From the NCBI RefSeq assembly GCF_003003795.1, contig NZ_PVWK01000122.1, positions 1 through 32,376 on the forward strand: a stretch of DNA of 32,376 nt, given 5' to 3'. This stretch comes from Stenomitos frigidus ULC18. GTDB taxonomy: Bacteria > Cyanobacteriota > Cyanobacteriia > Leptolyngbyales > Leptolyngbyaceae. This document shows positions 9,793-17,749 of the stretch, piece by piece (the first letter of the stretch is position 1; each line of letters begins with the position of its first letter). The translations under genes were made by a program, and so were the position numbers. Under the pieces are notes generated by a model. That model worked only from the letters and a program-made list of their open reading frames with translations. It did not search any database and was not told the origin of the DNA.

Positions 9793-10137
9793 TTAGGAAT
9801 CTGCGGGTGGTGTTGCTTGTTCTTTTGGGCGTTTCAGCAACAGTTGGATGCCCAACGCAAAGAGACCAAACGCTGCCAGTGCAAAAATGCCAGTGCCCAA
9901 TGAACTCAAGCCCACGACTAACGTCCGCACAGCAGCCGAAATGCGCTGAGTGGTGAAATTATCAGTGTGAAGTGGTTTGGCTGCAAAGGCGATCGCGATC
10001 GCGCTAGTCAGTCTATACAGGACGATCGCGATGCCACCAGCGACGATCGAACCACCCAAACACCGGATCGGACTGGGTGAGGGTGCGCCTTCTTTAGAAA
10101 CCTGCACAACTGGATCAGACAGTGTTGGCTCAGTCAT
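9793..10137 (-). CDS. DUF3082 two-helix membrane protein
   Basis: This 114-residue protein matches the cyanobacterial family DUF3082, whose function is unknown. It has two predicted membrane helices, about 30-52 (IVAGGIAIVLYRLTSAIAIAFAA) and 75-101 (GLSSLGTGIFALAAFGLFALGIQLLL), joined by a short polar loop. The termini are polar, and the last residues after TM2 are basic (KRPKE). The start is the ATG at 10137, after a weak upstream region. It lies alone between murQ and ispE and converges with murQ. Confidence 0.8.
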   Translation of the reverse strand: MTEPTLSDPVVQVSKEGAPSPSPIRCLGGSIVAGGIAIVLYRLTSAIAIAFAAKPLHTDNFTTQRISAAVRTLVVGLSSLGTGIFALAAFGLFALGIQLLLKRPKEQATPPADS

Positions 10138-10248
10138 AAAACGAATGGGTTAGTAGCTTGGTGACGTGAACGATTACAGGAGGGACGTTTAATCTGCAAT
10201 CTAAATGCCCTTAGGAGCGTGAATTAAATAACATCGGTCATCCTCACG

Positions 10249-10320
10249 GTAAGGGCTTAGCATTCGGCAGGGTTGCCTTCGGCTACGGCAAGCGCTTTTA
10301 CCCGAATGCTAAGCCCCTAC
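10249..10320. repeat. Palindromic dispersed element with GGGCTTAGCATTCGG arms
   Basis: A perfect 15-base inverted repeat (GGGCTTAGCATTCGG at 10253-10267 and its complement at 10302-10316) extends to 18 of 19 paired bases at 10249-10320. The inner part holds a second small hairpin (TTGCC / GGCAA). The GTAGGGGCTTAGCATTCGG type of sequence recurs in many cyanobacterial genomes, so this is probably a small non-coding mobile or MITE-like element. It lies just downstream of ispE and could also help end its transcript. Confidence 0.7.
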
Positions 10321-10360
10321 AAAATTGTCGGTTTTATTAAATTCTCATTCCTTAGTCTCT

Positions 10361-11326
10361 TTACTCTACTATCTGAATACCAGACGGGTTAAATTTTGCG
10401 ATCCAAAATTCCAGGTCAGAGTTGGCGATCGCTCCTTTCACCTGTGCCTGTATCTGTTCTGCGTGTGTCTGGGATTCTGCCAGGGCAAAAACGGTGGGAC
10501 CCGAACCAGACATCATCGTGCCAAGCGGTTTTGCCTGCTGAAAGGCTTCGCGTAGCTGCAAGACTTGAGGATGTTCGGGCAACACCACTTTTTCCAGATC
10601 ATTGCGCAGCCGTTGACCGATTTTGGTGCCGTCTCGTTGCGCGATCGCGGTCAACATAGGGCTTGCATGAACATGTTGTCGGCGTTCTTCCAGGTCATCC
10701 GATCGGCGCACATACGAATCACCAAACGTTTGCCGATAGGTTGTATAGGCCCAGGCAGTCGAAACCGATAGGCTGCGATACTTCGCCAGCACCACATAAA
10801 GATTGGGCAGTGCAGGTAAGACATCAAGCTGTTCGCCCCGACCAGTGGCAAGAGCCGTGCCTCCCGCAATGCAAAACGGCACATCCGAACCTAAAACCGC
10901 TCCTAACTCCTGTAATTCGTCTCGTGTTAAGCCCAGTTCCCAGAGCAAGTCCAACCCCACCAACACGGCAGCCGCATTACTCGACCCACCTGCTAAACCG
11001 GCGCCCACTGGAATCTGTTTATGAATAGTAATCTCCACGCCGCCATAGCGAGCAAAACAGTCTGGAAAGCGTTTCACCATAAGCGCCGCTGCCTTGTATG
11101 CCAAGTTGCTCGCGTCATTCGGCACTTGAGGATGCGTACAGTGAACACGGATGGCGTCGGTACCACTAGCACGGAGGTCAATTTGATCTGTCAGGCTCAC
11201 ACTTTGCAGCACCATCACCATTTCGTGAAACCCATCCGGTTGCGGGATTTCGCCACTCAAGTGGTCACCCAGAATTTCTAAATAGAGATTGATCTTGGCA
11301 GGAGCAATGAGGGAGTAGGAACGCAT
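10361..11326 (-). CDS. ispE: 4-diphosphocytidyl-2-C-methyl-D-erythritol kinase
   Basis: IspE phosphorylates the 2-hydroxyl of CDP-methylerythritol with ATP, a middle step of the MEP isoprenoid pathway. The protein has 321 residues, in the family range. It is a GHMP kinase: APAKINLYL with Lys11, the ATP loop IPVGAGLAGGSSNAAA (105-120), SDVPF with Asp148, and the C-terminal motif GTMMSGSGPTVFAL. The ATG start has no Shine-Dalgarno; the leader is instead pyrimidine-rich because it lies in a cluster of tandem heptamers. rsmA and purM lie upstream on the same strand, but the 157-base repeat-filled gap makes co-transcription uncertain. Confidence 0.96.
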   Translation of the reverse strand: MRSYSLIAPAKINLYLEILGDHLSGEIPQPDGFHEMVMVLQSVSLTDQIDLRASGTDAIRVHCTHPQVPNDASNLAYKAAALMVKRFPDCFARYGGVEITIHKQIPVGAGLAGGSSNAAAVLVGLDLLWELGLTRDELQELGAVLGSDVPFCIAGGTALATGRGEQLDVLPALPNLYVVLAKYRSLSVSTAWAYTTYRQTFGDSYVRRSDDLEERRQHVHASPMLTAIAQRDGTKIGQRLRNDLEKVVLPEHPQVLQLREAFQQAKPLGTMMSGSGPTVFALAESQTHAEQIQAQVKGAIANSDLEFWIAKFNPSGIQIVE

Positions 11327-11330
11327 GGGG

Positions 11331-11519
11331 AGGAAGAGGTGAGGAGTGAGGGGTGAGGAAAGTTTTGAGTTTTGAGTTTTGAGTTGGAAGAGAGGAGTGA
11401 GGGGTGAAAGGCTAAAGGCTAAAGGCTAAAGGCTAAAAGTTTTGAGTTGATTCTGACCCCTCTCACCTCTCACCTCCCACCTCTCACCTCTCACCTCCCA
11501 CCTCCCACCTCTCTCCTCT
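11331..11519. repeat. Cluster of heptameric tandem repeats between ispE and rsmA
   Basis: Three different heptamer arrays are packed together. TTTTGAG occurs three times at 11363-11383, GCTAAAG occurs three times plus one variant at 11411-11438, and CACCTCT/C runs for nine units at 11457-11519 (seven good and two degenerate). The purine-rich start (11331-11360) is roughly complementary to the pyrimidine-rich array, so the whole region can fold back on itself. The last array runs into the 3' end of rsmA. Such short tandemly repeated sequences are typical of filamentous cyanobacteria. Confidence 0.85.
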
Positions 11520-12329
11520 CTCCTGAAGTTCGTTGCTAAGCGCAATCCACTGTTCCACACTCAGGTCTTCGGCGCGAACTTGAGGATTGACGTTGAGCTG
11601 TTCTAGCAGTTGAGTAAGCCGATCGCCCTCCACTAGACTTTTCAGATTATTGCGTAGCATTTTGCGTTTGCTGGCAAAGCCTGCCTTGACGATCGTTTCC
11701 AGATGGCGGGGGTTCTGGGCAGGGGTGATCACGGGGCGAGGACGCAGACGAATGACAGCAGAATCGACTTTGGGTGGGGGCTGGAAGGCTTTGGCAGGGA
11801 CATCGCAAATAAATTGGCATTCTGCGAGATATTGCACGCGCACGGACAGTGCACCAAAATGGGTTGAACCGGGCTTACTGCAAAGGCGCAGGGCGACTTC
11901 TTTTTGTACCAGGAGGACGATCGCGTCAAAAGGGTGTGGGTTTGGAGCGGCGATCGTGCCCAGCAGTTTTTCAATAATCGGTCCCGTGATGTTGTACGGA
12001 ATATTGGCAACGACTTTGTTGGGGGTTTGAAACGCAGGGGATGGTATCAGTAGGCGATCGAGATCGGTAATGAGAAAGTCGTCTTGCAGCAGCAAAAAAT
12101 GATCGACTTTACCGAACTTTTTCACTAATAGCTCACATAAATCGCGATCGATTTCCACAGCAACAACGGCTTGAGCTAGCGCCAACAATTGTCGGGTGAG
12201 GATGCCTGTACCGGGACCTATTTCGAGGACGCGATCGGTGTTCGATAGTTCTGCAGCATTAACAATACTGCTCAGGGCTTTTTCGCTGCGGAGCCAGTGT
12301 TGGGCAAACTTTTTGCGAGGTTGTGGCAC
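11484..12329 (-). CDS. rsmA: 16S rRNA (adenine1518-N6/adenine1519-N6)-dimethyltransferase
   Basis: RsmA (KsgA) dimethylates two adjacent adenines near the 3' end of 16S rRNA during small-subunit assembly. I place the start at the GTG at 12329, giving 281 residues beginning MPQPRKKFAQHWL, which is the usual family N-terminus. A GGAG lies seven bases before it and the purM stop is four bases upstream. The longer ORF from 12410 only translates the end of purM in another frame. The SAM loop EIGPGTG is at about 36-42 and the catalytic NIPY at 109-112. The last residues (about ERGERWEVGGER) and the TGA stop come from the CACCTCT heptamer array, so the tail is not native family sequence. Confidence 0.95.
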   Translation of the reverse strand: MPQPRKKFAQHWLRSEKALSSIVNAAELSNTDRVLEIGPGTGILTRQLLALAQAVVAVEIDRDLCELLVKKFGKVDHFLLLQDDFLITDLDRLLIPSPAFQTPNKVVANIPYNITGPIIEKLLGTIAAPNPHPFDAIVLLVQKEVALRLCSKPGSTHFGALSVRVQYLAECQFICDVPAKAFQPPPKVDSAVIRLRPRPVITPAQNPRHLETIVKAGFASKRKMLRNNLKSLVEGDRLTQLLEQLNVNPQVRAEDLSVEQWIALSNELQERGERWEVGGER

Positions 12330-12333
12330 AGGG

Positions 12334-13359
12334 CTACTCCGGTACTCCCACAACGCCACTACCAGGAATGACTTCGCCGATCGCCCATGCGACCAGGCTT
12401 TGTGAGGCAAAGTAGTCGATCGTAGCAGTTGCCTGTTCTGGTGGCACTAACACGGTAAACCCAATGCCCATGTTGAAGGTATTGAACATAGCGGACGGCG
12501 TGACATTCCCTTCGGTGGCTAACCAGTGAAAAATAGGCGGCACTGTCCAAGCGTTTGGATCGAGTTTCACAGCTTGTCCTTTAGCTAAGCAGCGCGGCAG
12601 ATTTTCGGGTAAGCCGCCACCTGTAATGTGCGCCATCCCGTGAATGAGTAGACCCTTTTTCAGCGCTCCTAGAATGGGCTTCACATAAATCTGTGTTGGT
12701 GTGAGCAGGGTATCACCCAGGCTTTTACCGCCAAGCACGTCGGGACGATCGCTCCAGTCAAAACCGCGATCGCTCACGATCTTACGCACTAGACTAAAGC
12801 CATTGCTGTGGACACCCTGACTGGCGAGACCGATCGCGACATCACCGATCTGGACGTGCGATCCATTCAAGATCTGATCTTTCTCCACAATGCCGACGCA
12901 GAAGCCCGCCAAATCATATTCTCCAGGCTGATAGAACCCTGGCATTTCTGCCGTTTCACCACCCAGTAGCGCACACCCCGCCTGACGGCACCCGTCTGTA
13001 ATACCTGACACGACTTGCGCTAATTGCTCTGAGTGTAGTTTTCCGGTTGCCAGATAATCCAGAAAAAAGAGCGGTTCAGCACCACAAGTGAGGACATCGT
13101 TCACGCACATGGCGACGAGATCAATGCCAACGGTTTCGTGGCGATCGAGACTATGGGCTAGCTTGAGCTTTGTGCCCACCCCATCGGTGCCGGAAACCAG
13201 TACAGGCTCTCGGTAACCAGAAGGAAGCTGAAACAGCCCACTAAAACCACCAAAGTTGCCCAAAACCTCTGGTCGCGTTGTGCTATTCACCATGCTGCGG
13301 ATGCGCTGTACAAACGCTCGCCCCGCTTCAACGTCTACACCCGCCTCTCGATAATCCAT
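12334..13359 (-). CDS. purM: Phosphoribosylformylglycinamidine cyclo-ligase (AIR synthetase)
   Basis: PurM closes the imidazole ring of 5-aminoimidazole ribonucleotide from FGAM with ATP in de novo purine synthesis. It has 341 residues, full length. Typical motifs are [13 protein letters not shown] at the start, [53 protein letters not shown] and [13 protein letters not shown]. It begins at an ATG and ends in GVVGVPE. rsmA starts four bases after its stop with a Shine-Dalgarno inside purM, so the two are very likely co-transcribed and translationally linked. Confidence 0.97.
   Translation of the reverse strand: MDYREAGVDVEAGRAFVQRIRSMVNSTTRPEVLGNFGGFSGLFQLPSGYREPVLVSGTDGVGTKLKLAHSLDRHETVGIDLVAMCVNDVLTCGAEPLFFLDYLATGKLHSEQLAQVVSGITDGCRQAGCALLGGETAEMPGFYQPGEYDLAGFCVGIVEKDQILNGSHVQIGDVAIGLASQGVHSNGFSLVRKIVSDRGFDWSDRPDVLGGKSLGDTLLTPTQIYVKPILGALKKGLLIHGMAHITGGGLPENLPRCLAKGQAVKLDPNAWTVPPIFHWLATEGNVTPSAMFNTFNMGIGFTVLVPPEQATATIDYFASQSLVAWAIGEVIPGSGVVGVPE
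12337..12340 (-). promoter_or_regulatory. Shine-Dalgarno deciding the rsmA start
   Basis: GGAG on the minus strand, inside the last codons of purM, is spaced seven bases from the GTG at 12329. This supports the short form of RsmA over the upstream ATG at 12410. Confidence 0.75.
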
Positions 13360-13489
13360 GTCATTTGCCTGTGGGCGATCGTCGCAGGTTGTATTTTACT
13401 TGGCTTAGGGGCGAAACACCAGGGATCTGCAGGGCAAGACGTGAAGCGGAGCGGTTTAGCGATGGGTGATATAGCGGTAGGAATCGCCC

Positions 13490-14839
13490 TTACGGTGAAA
13501 CAAACCGCAACGTGATGGTAATGAGCGTAAGGAAGAGAATAAACCCGATCGTGTCCAGCATGGTGGTGACTAACGGTCCACTCACAAGCGCTGGATCGAG
13601 CTTGAGTCGTTTCAATCCCATTGGCAGCAGCGTGCCCAGAGTTACAGCAACAAGCGTGTTCGCTGCCATCACAAAGCCTGCCACTAACGCGACCCAACGT
13701 TCCTGTGGGGGTGTCCAAATCAATGCCAGTAGCACCATCGTAAGACCCAACGCTAACGCTGCTCCTACGCCCGCCAGCAGTTCTTTTTTGAGAATTTTGA
13801 GCGTATCTTGCGGAGTGACTTCACCCACACCCAGCGATCGAATGGTTACGGTCAACGCCTGAATGCCAACTGTCCCACCCGTATTGGAGAACAGCGGCAT
13901 GATGACTGCCAAGACGGGAACCGCCGCAATTGTCTTCTGAAAAGGCGCGATCGCGCTAGAAGCACCGATATAAAGCGCCATGATGCCCAGCAACCAGGGC
14001 AACCGATTCCGTAGCTTTTCCAGTGGGCGAGAGAGTGACGATTCATCACCATTGCCCACCCCTGCCAAGCGCTGAATATCTTCGGTCGCTTCCTCTTCTA
14101 AAATGTCGATCACATCATCGATCGTGATGATGCCAACCAGACGATCCTCGCGATCAACCACAGGTAATGCCAGTAAGTCATAGCGCTTCATCAGTTGCGC
14201 CACTTCTTCTTGAGCGGTGTCAGTACGAACTTTCAGAACGCGATCGCTCGCAATGTCCTTGATGAGCGCATCTGGCAGCGAAAATACCAGTTGCCGCAGT
14301 GAAACTACCTGTACCAGCTTACGATTGTCATCCGTTACATACGCGTAGTAAACCGTCTCCTTGTCCTGGTCATTCAGACGGATCTTGCTCAGGGCTTGAG
14401 AAACCGTCAAACCTTGACGCATCCGCACATATTCTGTGGTCATCACCCGTCCGGCAGTGCCTTCTGGGTAGCCTAGAATGGTAGCGGTAGCCTGCCGCTC
14501 TACCGGGCTAAGCTGCTGGATTAACCGTCTGACCACGCCAGCAGGTAGCTCATCAAACAGCTCCGCACGATCGTCCGGTCGCATTGCTTCCACAAGCTGA
14601 CACACCTGAGCATCGTGCAGATACCCAATCAGCTCCTCACGCACTTCCTGATCCAGATACTCAAAGACTTCCGTTGCCTGACCTTTGTTCAAGAGCCGAA
14701 AGGCGATTGCACGTTGTTCGGGTGGCAAGTCGGCAACGTAATCGCCAATATCAACAGGCTGAAGCTGGTTCAGCTCCAACTTCAAACGATTCAAGTCGGC
14801 AATATCCGACAGCGAAGCACGACCTTCCTGGGTTAGCAT
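13490..14839 (-). CDS. mgtE: MgtE-family magnesium transporter
   Basis: This 449-residue inner-membrane protein is a Mg2+ channel/transporter. Domain order is an N-terminal helical MgtE_N domain (about 20-130, with PPEQRAIAFRLLNKGQATEVFEYL), a CBS pair (about 135-255, with DRLVGIITIDDVIDILEEEATEDIQRLAG), and a C-terminal membrane domain (about 280-449) with five predicted helices. The pore region signatures are visible (FSNTGGTVGIQALTVTIRSL and DPALVSGPLVTTMLDTIGF). The CBS and N domains normally sense cytoplasmic Mg2+ and close the pore. The ATG has a good AGGAG site five bases upstream. The 220-base leader contains folded sequence that may be regulatory. Confidence 0.95.
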   Translation of the reverse strand: MLTQEGRASLSDIADLNRLKLELNQLQPVDIGDYVADLPPEQRAIAFRLLNKGQATEVFEYLDQEVREELIGYLHDAQVCQLVEAMRPDDRAELFDELPAGVVRRLIQQLSPVERQATATILGYPEGTAGRVMTTEYVRMRQGLTVSQALSKIRLNDQDKETVYYAYVTDDNRKLVQVVSLRQLVFSLPDALIKDIASDRVLKVRTDTAQEEVAQLMKRYDLLALPVVDREDRLVGIITIDDVIDILEEEATEDIQRLAGVGNGDESSLSRPLEKLRNRLPWLLGIMALYIGASSAIAPFQKTIAAVPVLAVIMPLFSNTGGTVGIQALTVTIRSLGVGEVTPQDTLKILKKELLAGVGAALALGLTMVLLALIWTPPQERWVALVAGFVMAANTLVAVTLGTLLPMGLKRLKLDPALVSGPLVTTMLDTIGFILFLTLITITLRFVSP

Positions 14840-14939
14840 AGCGTCTCCTAAATCTCCCCCTCGCTGGGAGATGAAGACTCGCCAGGTTAGGGGAGGATAT
14901 TACTGTAAGGTGATGGACTGGGGTCCATGAAATCCACAA

Positions 14940-14998
14940 AATGCGACATCGATACCAGCAATAGGTACCGCTGAGCCTATGCTAACGCCTATCAACAC
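14940..14998 (-). promoter_or_regulatory. Possible structured leader of mgtE
   Basis: On the minus strand, GCATAGG and CCTATTGC (14959-14981 region) and outer GATA/TATC arms form an imperfect stem-loop about 110-160 bases before the mgtE start. Mg2+ genes are often controlled by leader RNAs such as the M-box. I cannot line this up with the M-box consensus, so it is only marked as a structured leader; it may also be a small repeat. Confidence 0.2.
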
Positions 14999-15062
14999 AG
15001 TACACAATGTAAAGAAGGGCACTTCATTAAAAATCCACCCATAGAATTACAGCCATCTAGCT

Positions 15063-15620
15063 ATGAACGCCGCTAACGCCTACTTAAAGACGTGCCTAAT
15101 AAGTCTGACAGTGCTGAGTTTAAGCAGTTGTAGCACTCCGCAAACACCGGTCGATGAACGCCCTGCGTCTATTAGTCCCACCAGCCCATCACCTAGCACT
15201 CCTGCGTCGATCGACAGCCCACCAGCAGCGTCTCCCAGTGCTTCGGTCGATCGCCTGACGACACCCACGACCCCGCAAACGACGATTAATGTCTATAAAG
15301 TCGATAGTTTATGCAGAGATTTGGTACCCCGAAAGATGACACTTACGGCGAAACAATCCCTCGAAGGTGCGATCGCCAAAGTGTTAGAAGAAACCGATAG
15401 CGGCGATTTCAGCATCGCGGGCTATCGGGTCAGTAAAGAGGGAAATCGGGCGATCGTTGATCTCCGCCTGCCAGCAAACACCAAGCGAAGTTTCCATTCG
15501 CTCTCCAGCTGCGAACAACTTGCTCTCTTTGGCGGCATCCGTAAAACGCTGATCGATAATGCTCAGTGGCAAATCAAATCAGTGCAGTTTACAGAAAAAG
15601 GGCAAGAGATTGTGTTGTGA
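15063..15620 (+). CDS. GerM-like domain lipoprotein
   Basis: This 185-residue protein has a lipoprotein signal peptide with lipobox LSSC and Cys23, then a Ser/Pro/Thr-rich linker (about 25-72). The C-terminal domain (about 74-185) reads TINVYKVDSLCRDLVPRK, LEGAIAKVLEE, RAIVDLRLP, SCEQLALFGGIRKTLIDN and WQIKSVQFTEKGQEIVL. This fits the GerMN ('sporulation and spore germination') domain found in many cyanobacterial lipoproteins of unknown role. Cyanobacteria do not form spores, so the name is historical. The domain has two Cys (in SLCRDL and SSCEQL) that could pair outside the cytoplasm. It is divergent from mgtE and lies 142 bases before the M48 peptidase gene. Confidence 0.7.
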   Translation: MNAANAYLKTCLISLTVLSLSSCSTPQTPVDERPASISPTSPSPSTPASIDSPPAASPSASVDRLTTPTTPQTTINVYKVDSLCRDLVPRKMTLTAKQSLEGAIAKVLEETDSGDFSIAGYRVSKEGNRAIVDLRLPANTKRSFHSLSSCEQLALFGGIRKTLIDNAQWQIKSVQFTEKGQEIVL

Positions 15621-15762
15621 GGTTTGAGGGGATAGGCTGAACGTCTGTAGTGAAAGCGAGATAGCGGCTGATTAAAAATAACCCTTGGGGGCACTACCAA
15701 AGGAAGTCTACAGCCTACAGCCTGGGATAAATAAGCTTGATGCAGTCAGCACAGTTATTTTT

Positions 15763-17661
15763 ATGGCAATTACGCAAGAGCAGTTTGATGCCCTAGTTAA
15801 GAAGCTAGAAGCCTTCTCAAAGAAACATCCTGGACGTTACCGTTTGCGAGTTGCCCTGCTTGCTGCTTTGGGGTATGCCTATCTCTTTTTGGTTCTTTTA
15901 GGGCTCTTGGCATTAGTCGGGCTAGTCATCTTTTTTATCGTTGTTAGTCATTACGTCAATGTCAATATTTATATTCTCAAATTTGGAGTTCTGTTAGCCA
16001 TTCCCGCATGGGTGATTGCGCGATCGCTTTGGGTAGTAGTCCCACCGCCAGAAGGGTTGAAGCTCAGTCGTCATCAAGCGCCTCCTTTGTTTGCGCTGGT
16101 CGATGAGGTGACTACGGCACTCCAGGCTCCCAAATTCCACAACATTCTGTTGAATCAAGAATTCAACGCTGCTGTGGTTCAAATTCCCCGATTGGGTATC
16201 TTTGGCTGGCAGGAAAACTATTTACTTTTGGGACTTCCCCTGCTTCAGTCCTTATCTCTAGGGCAATTTAAAGCGATTCTGGCGCATGAGTTAGGACATC
16301 TCTCTGGTAACCATTCCCGCTTTGCGGCATGGATTTATCGCATCCGCAAAACCTGGCTGCAAATTTATGAGCGGCTACACCAGAACGATCAACATGGCGC
16401 AGAAGTTTTGTTTAATCGTTTTCTCAATTGGTATTGGCCTGCCTTTAATGCCTACTCCTTTACCCTGGCAAGGATGGATGAGTACGAAGCCGATCGCTGT
16501 GCTGCCCAACTTGCTGGGGCCCACACTGCGGCTGAGGCGCTCATTAACGTAGCAGTAAAAGCTCGTTTTCTGGAAGACTCTTTCTGGAGCCATATCCACC
16601 AGCAGGTGGAACATCAGGCTGACCCACCAGCTGATGTTTACTCCTCAATGCTGACGGTTTTGCGTCGTCCGCTTGCTGAAGACCTCAACCAGCAGTGGTT
16701 GGAGCAAGCTCTTGCACGCACAACCAATAATGCAGACACACATCCTTGCCTTACCGATCGACTGAAATCGCTGGGTTATTCAGCGATTCAAGCATATACG
16801 CTAGCTCAACCAGCAACGTTACAAAGCAGTGCCGCAGAACAGCTTCTGGGAAAAGCGTTACAACAGTTCGCTGAGCAGTTCAATCGAGACTGGAAAGAAG
16901 CGACATCGACACCTTGGCGACAACGCTATGCCTATCTACAGGAAACTCAAGGCAAACTGCAAGCGTTGGAGCAAAACGCCTTGGTGAAAGCACTGACTGG
17001 AGAAGAAATATGGGAGCAGGCCTATTACACATCTGAATTGCGGGGACAGGAAGCAGCGCTGCCCTTATTGCAGAAAGTGTTAGCCATTCAGCCAGATCAC
17101 GCAGAAGCAAACTATACCTTGGGGCAAATCTTGCTACAGCAGCAGGATGAAGCTGGCATTGCTTATATAGAAAAGGGCATCGCACAAAGAATACATTGGG
17201 TCATCGATGGCTGTGAGCTAGTGTACGGTTTCTACTGGCAGCAAGGTCAAGCGGAGGAAGCGCAAAAATATCGCGATCGCGCTGAGCAGCACTATCAGCT
17301 TCTGCTGAAAGCTCAACAGGAAAGAGCCATCGTGACCGATCAGGACAGCTTTCAACCCCACACTTTAACAGCCTACGCGCTCAAGGTACTCCAACAGCAA
17401 CTATCTAACTATGTACAGATTAAAGAAGCTTACCTGGTCGAGAAAGTGGTTACTTACTTCCCCGAAGAACACATCTGTGTTCTAGGCATTGTCCGTAAGA
17501 AAGGGTTAATTGGCGGCGGGGAGGCCGATCAAAAACTAGTTGACCTACTCGTTAAGAATTTAGAGTTTCCGATTCAAGGGTATGTCGTTATTTTGAATCA
17601 TAGTGCTTCTGGCAAGCTGAGAAAAAAAATGCGTCAGGTTGACCGATCTTTAATTTTTTGA
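15763..17661 (+). CDS. Membrane-anchored M48-family metallopeptidase with TPR-like C-terminal region
   Basis: From the ATG at 15763 the protein has 632 residues (MAITQEQFDALVKKLE). A TTG 26 codons upstream is an unlikely start. One or two membrane segments lie about 29-62 (ALLAALGYAYLFLVLLGLLALVGLVIFFIVV) and 71-92. The M48 zinc motif HELGH is at 175-179 and the third ligand Glu is at about 242 in DEYEADR. After the peptidase domain (about 100-350), residues 390-540 contain helical repeats with a TPR-like unit (ALPLLQKVLAIQPDHAEANYTLGQILLQQQDEAGIAYIEKGI). The C-terminal 90 residues (about 545-632) form an unrecognised domain with VTYFPEEHICVLGIVRKKGLIGGGEADQKLVDLLVKN. M48 enzymes of this kind act in membrane protein quality control. 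The gene converges with hmpF. Confidence 0.85.
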   Translation: MAITQEQFDALVKKLEAFSKKHPGRYRLRVALLAALGYAYLFLVLLGLLALVGLVIFFIVVSHYVNVNIYILKFGVLLAIPAWVIARSLWVVVPPPEGLKLSRHQAPPLFALVDEVTTALQAPKFHNILLNQEFNAAVVQIPRLGIFGWQENYLLLGLPLLQSLSLGQFKAILAHELGHLSGNHSRFAAWIYRIRKTWLQIYERLHQNDQHGAEVLFNRFLNWYWPAFNAYSFTLARMDEYEADRCAAQLAGAHTAAEALINVAVKARFLEDSFWSHIHQQVEHQADPPADVYSSMLTVLRRPLAEDLNQQWLEQALARTTNNADTHPCLTDRLKSLGYSAIQAYTLAQPATLQSSAAEQLLGKALQQFAEQFNRDWKEATSTPWRQRYAYLQETQGKLQALEQNALVKALTGEEIWEQAYYTSELRGQEAALPLLQKVLAIQPDHAEANYTLGQILLQQQDEAGIAYIEKGIAQRIHWVIDGCELVYGFYWQQGQAEEAQKYRDRAEQHYQLLLKAQQERAIVTDQDSFQPHTLTAYALKVLQQQLSNYVQIKEAYLVEKVVTYFPEEHICVLGIVRKKGLIGGGEADQKLVDLLVKNLEFPIQGYVVILNHSASGKLRKKMRQVDRSLIF

Positions 17662-17749
17662 CGGTAGTGCTAAAGATTCAAAATGGTTAATGCTGTTTCG
17701 TATCGCGCTTCAACGCTATCCAGCCTTAGCGCTTTTGATAAAACGTCTC

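Noticed and set aside
11331-11519. CRISPR array
   Set aside because: The units are seven bases long with no spacers; these are short tandem repeats.
12330-12410. Longer RsmA from the ATG at 12410
   Set aside because: The 27 extra residues only retranslate the 3' end of purM. The GTG at 12329 has a Shine-Dalgarno and matches the family N-terminus.
14840-15062. M-box riboswitch before mgtE
   Set aside because: The conserved M-box core could not be found; kept only as an unnamed structured leader.
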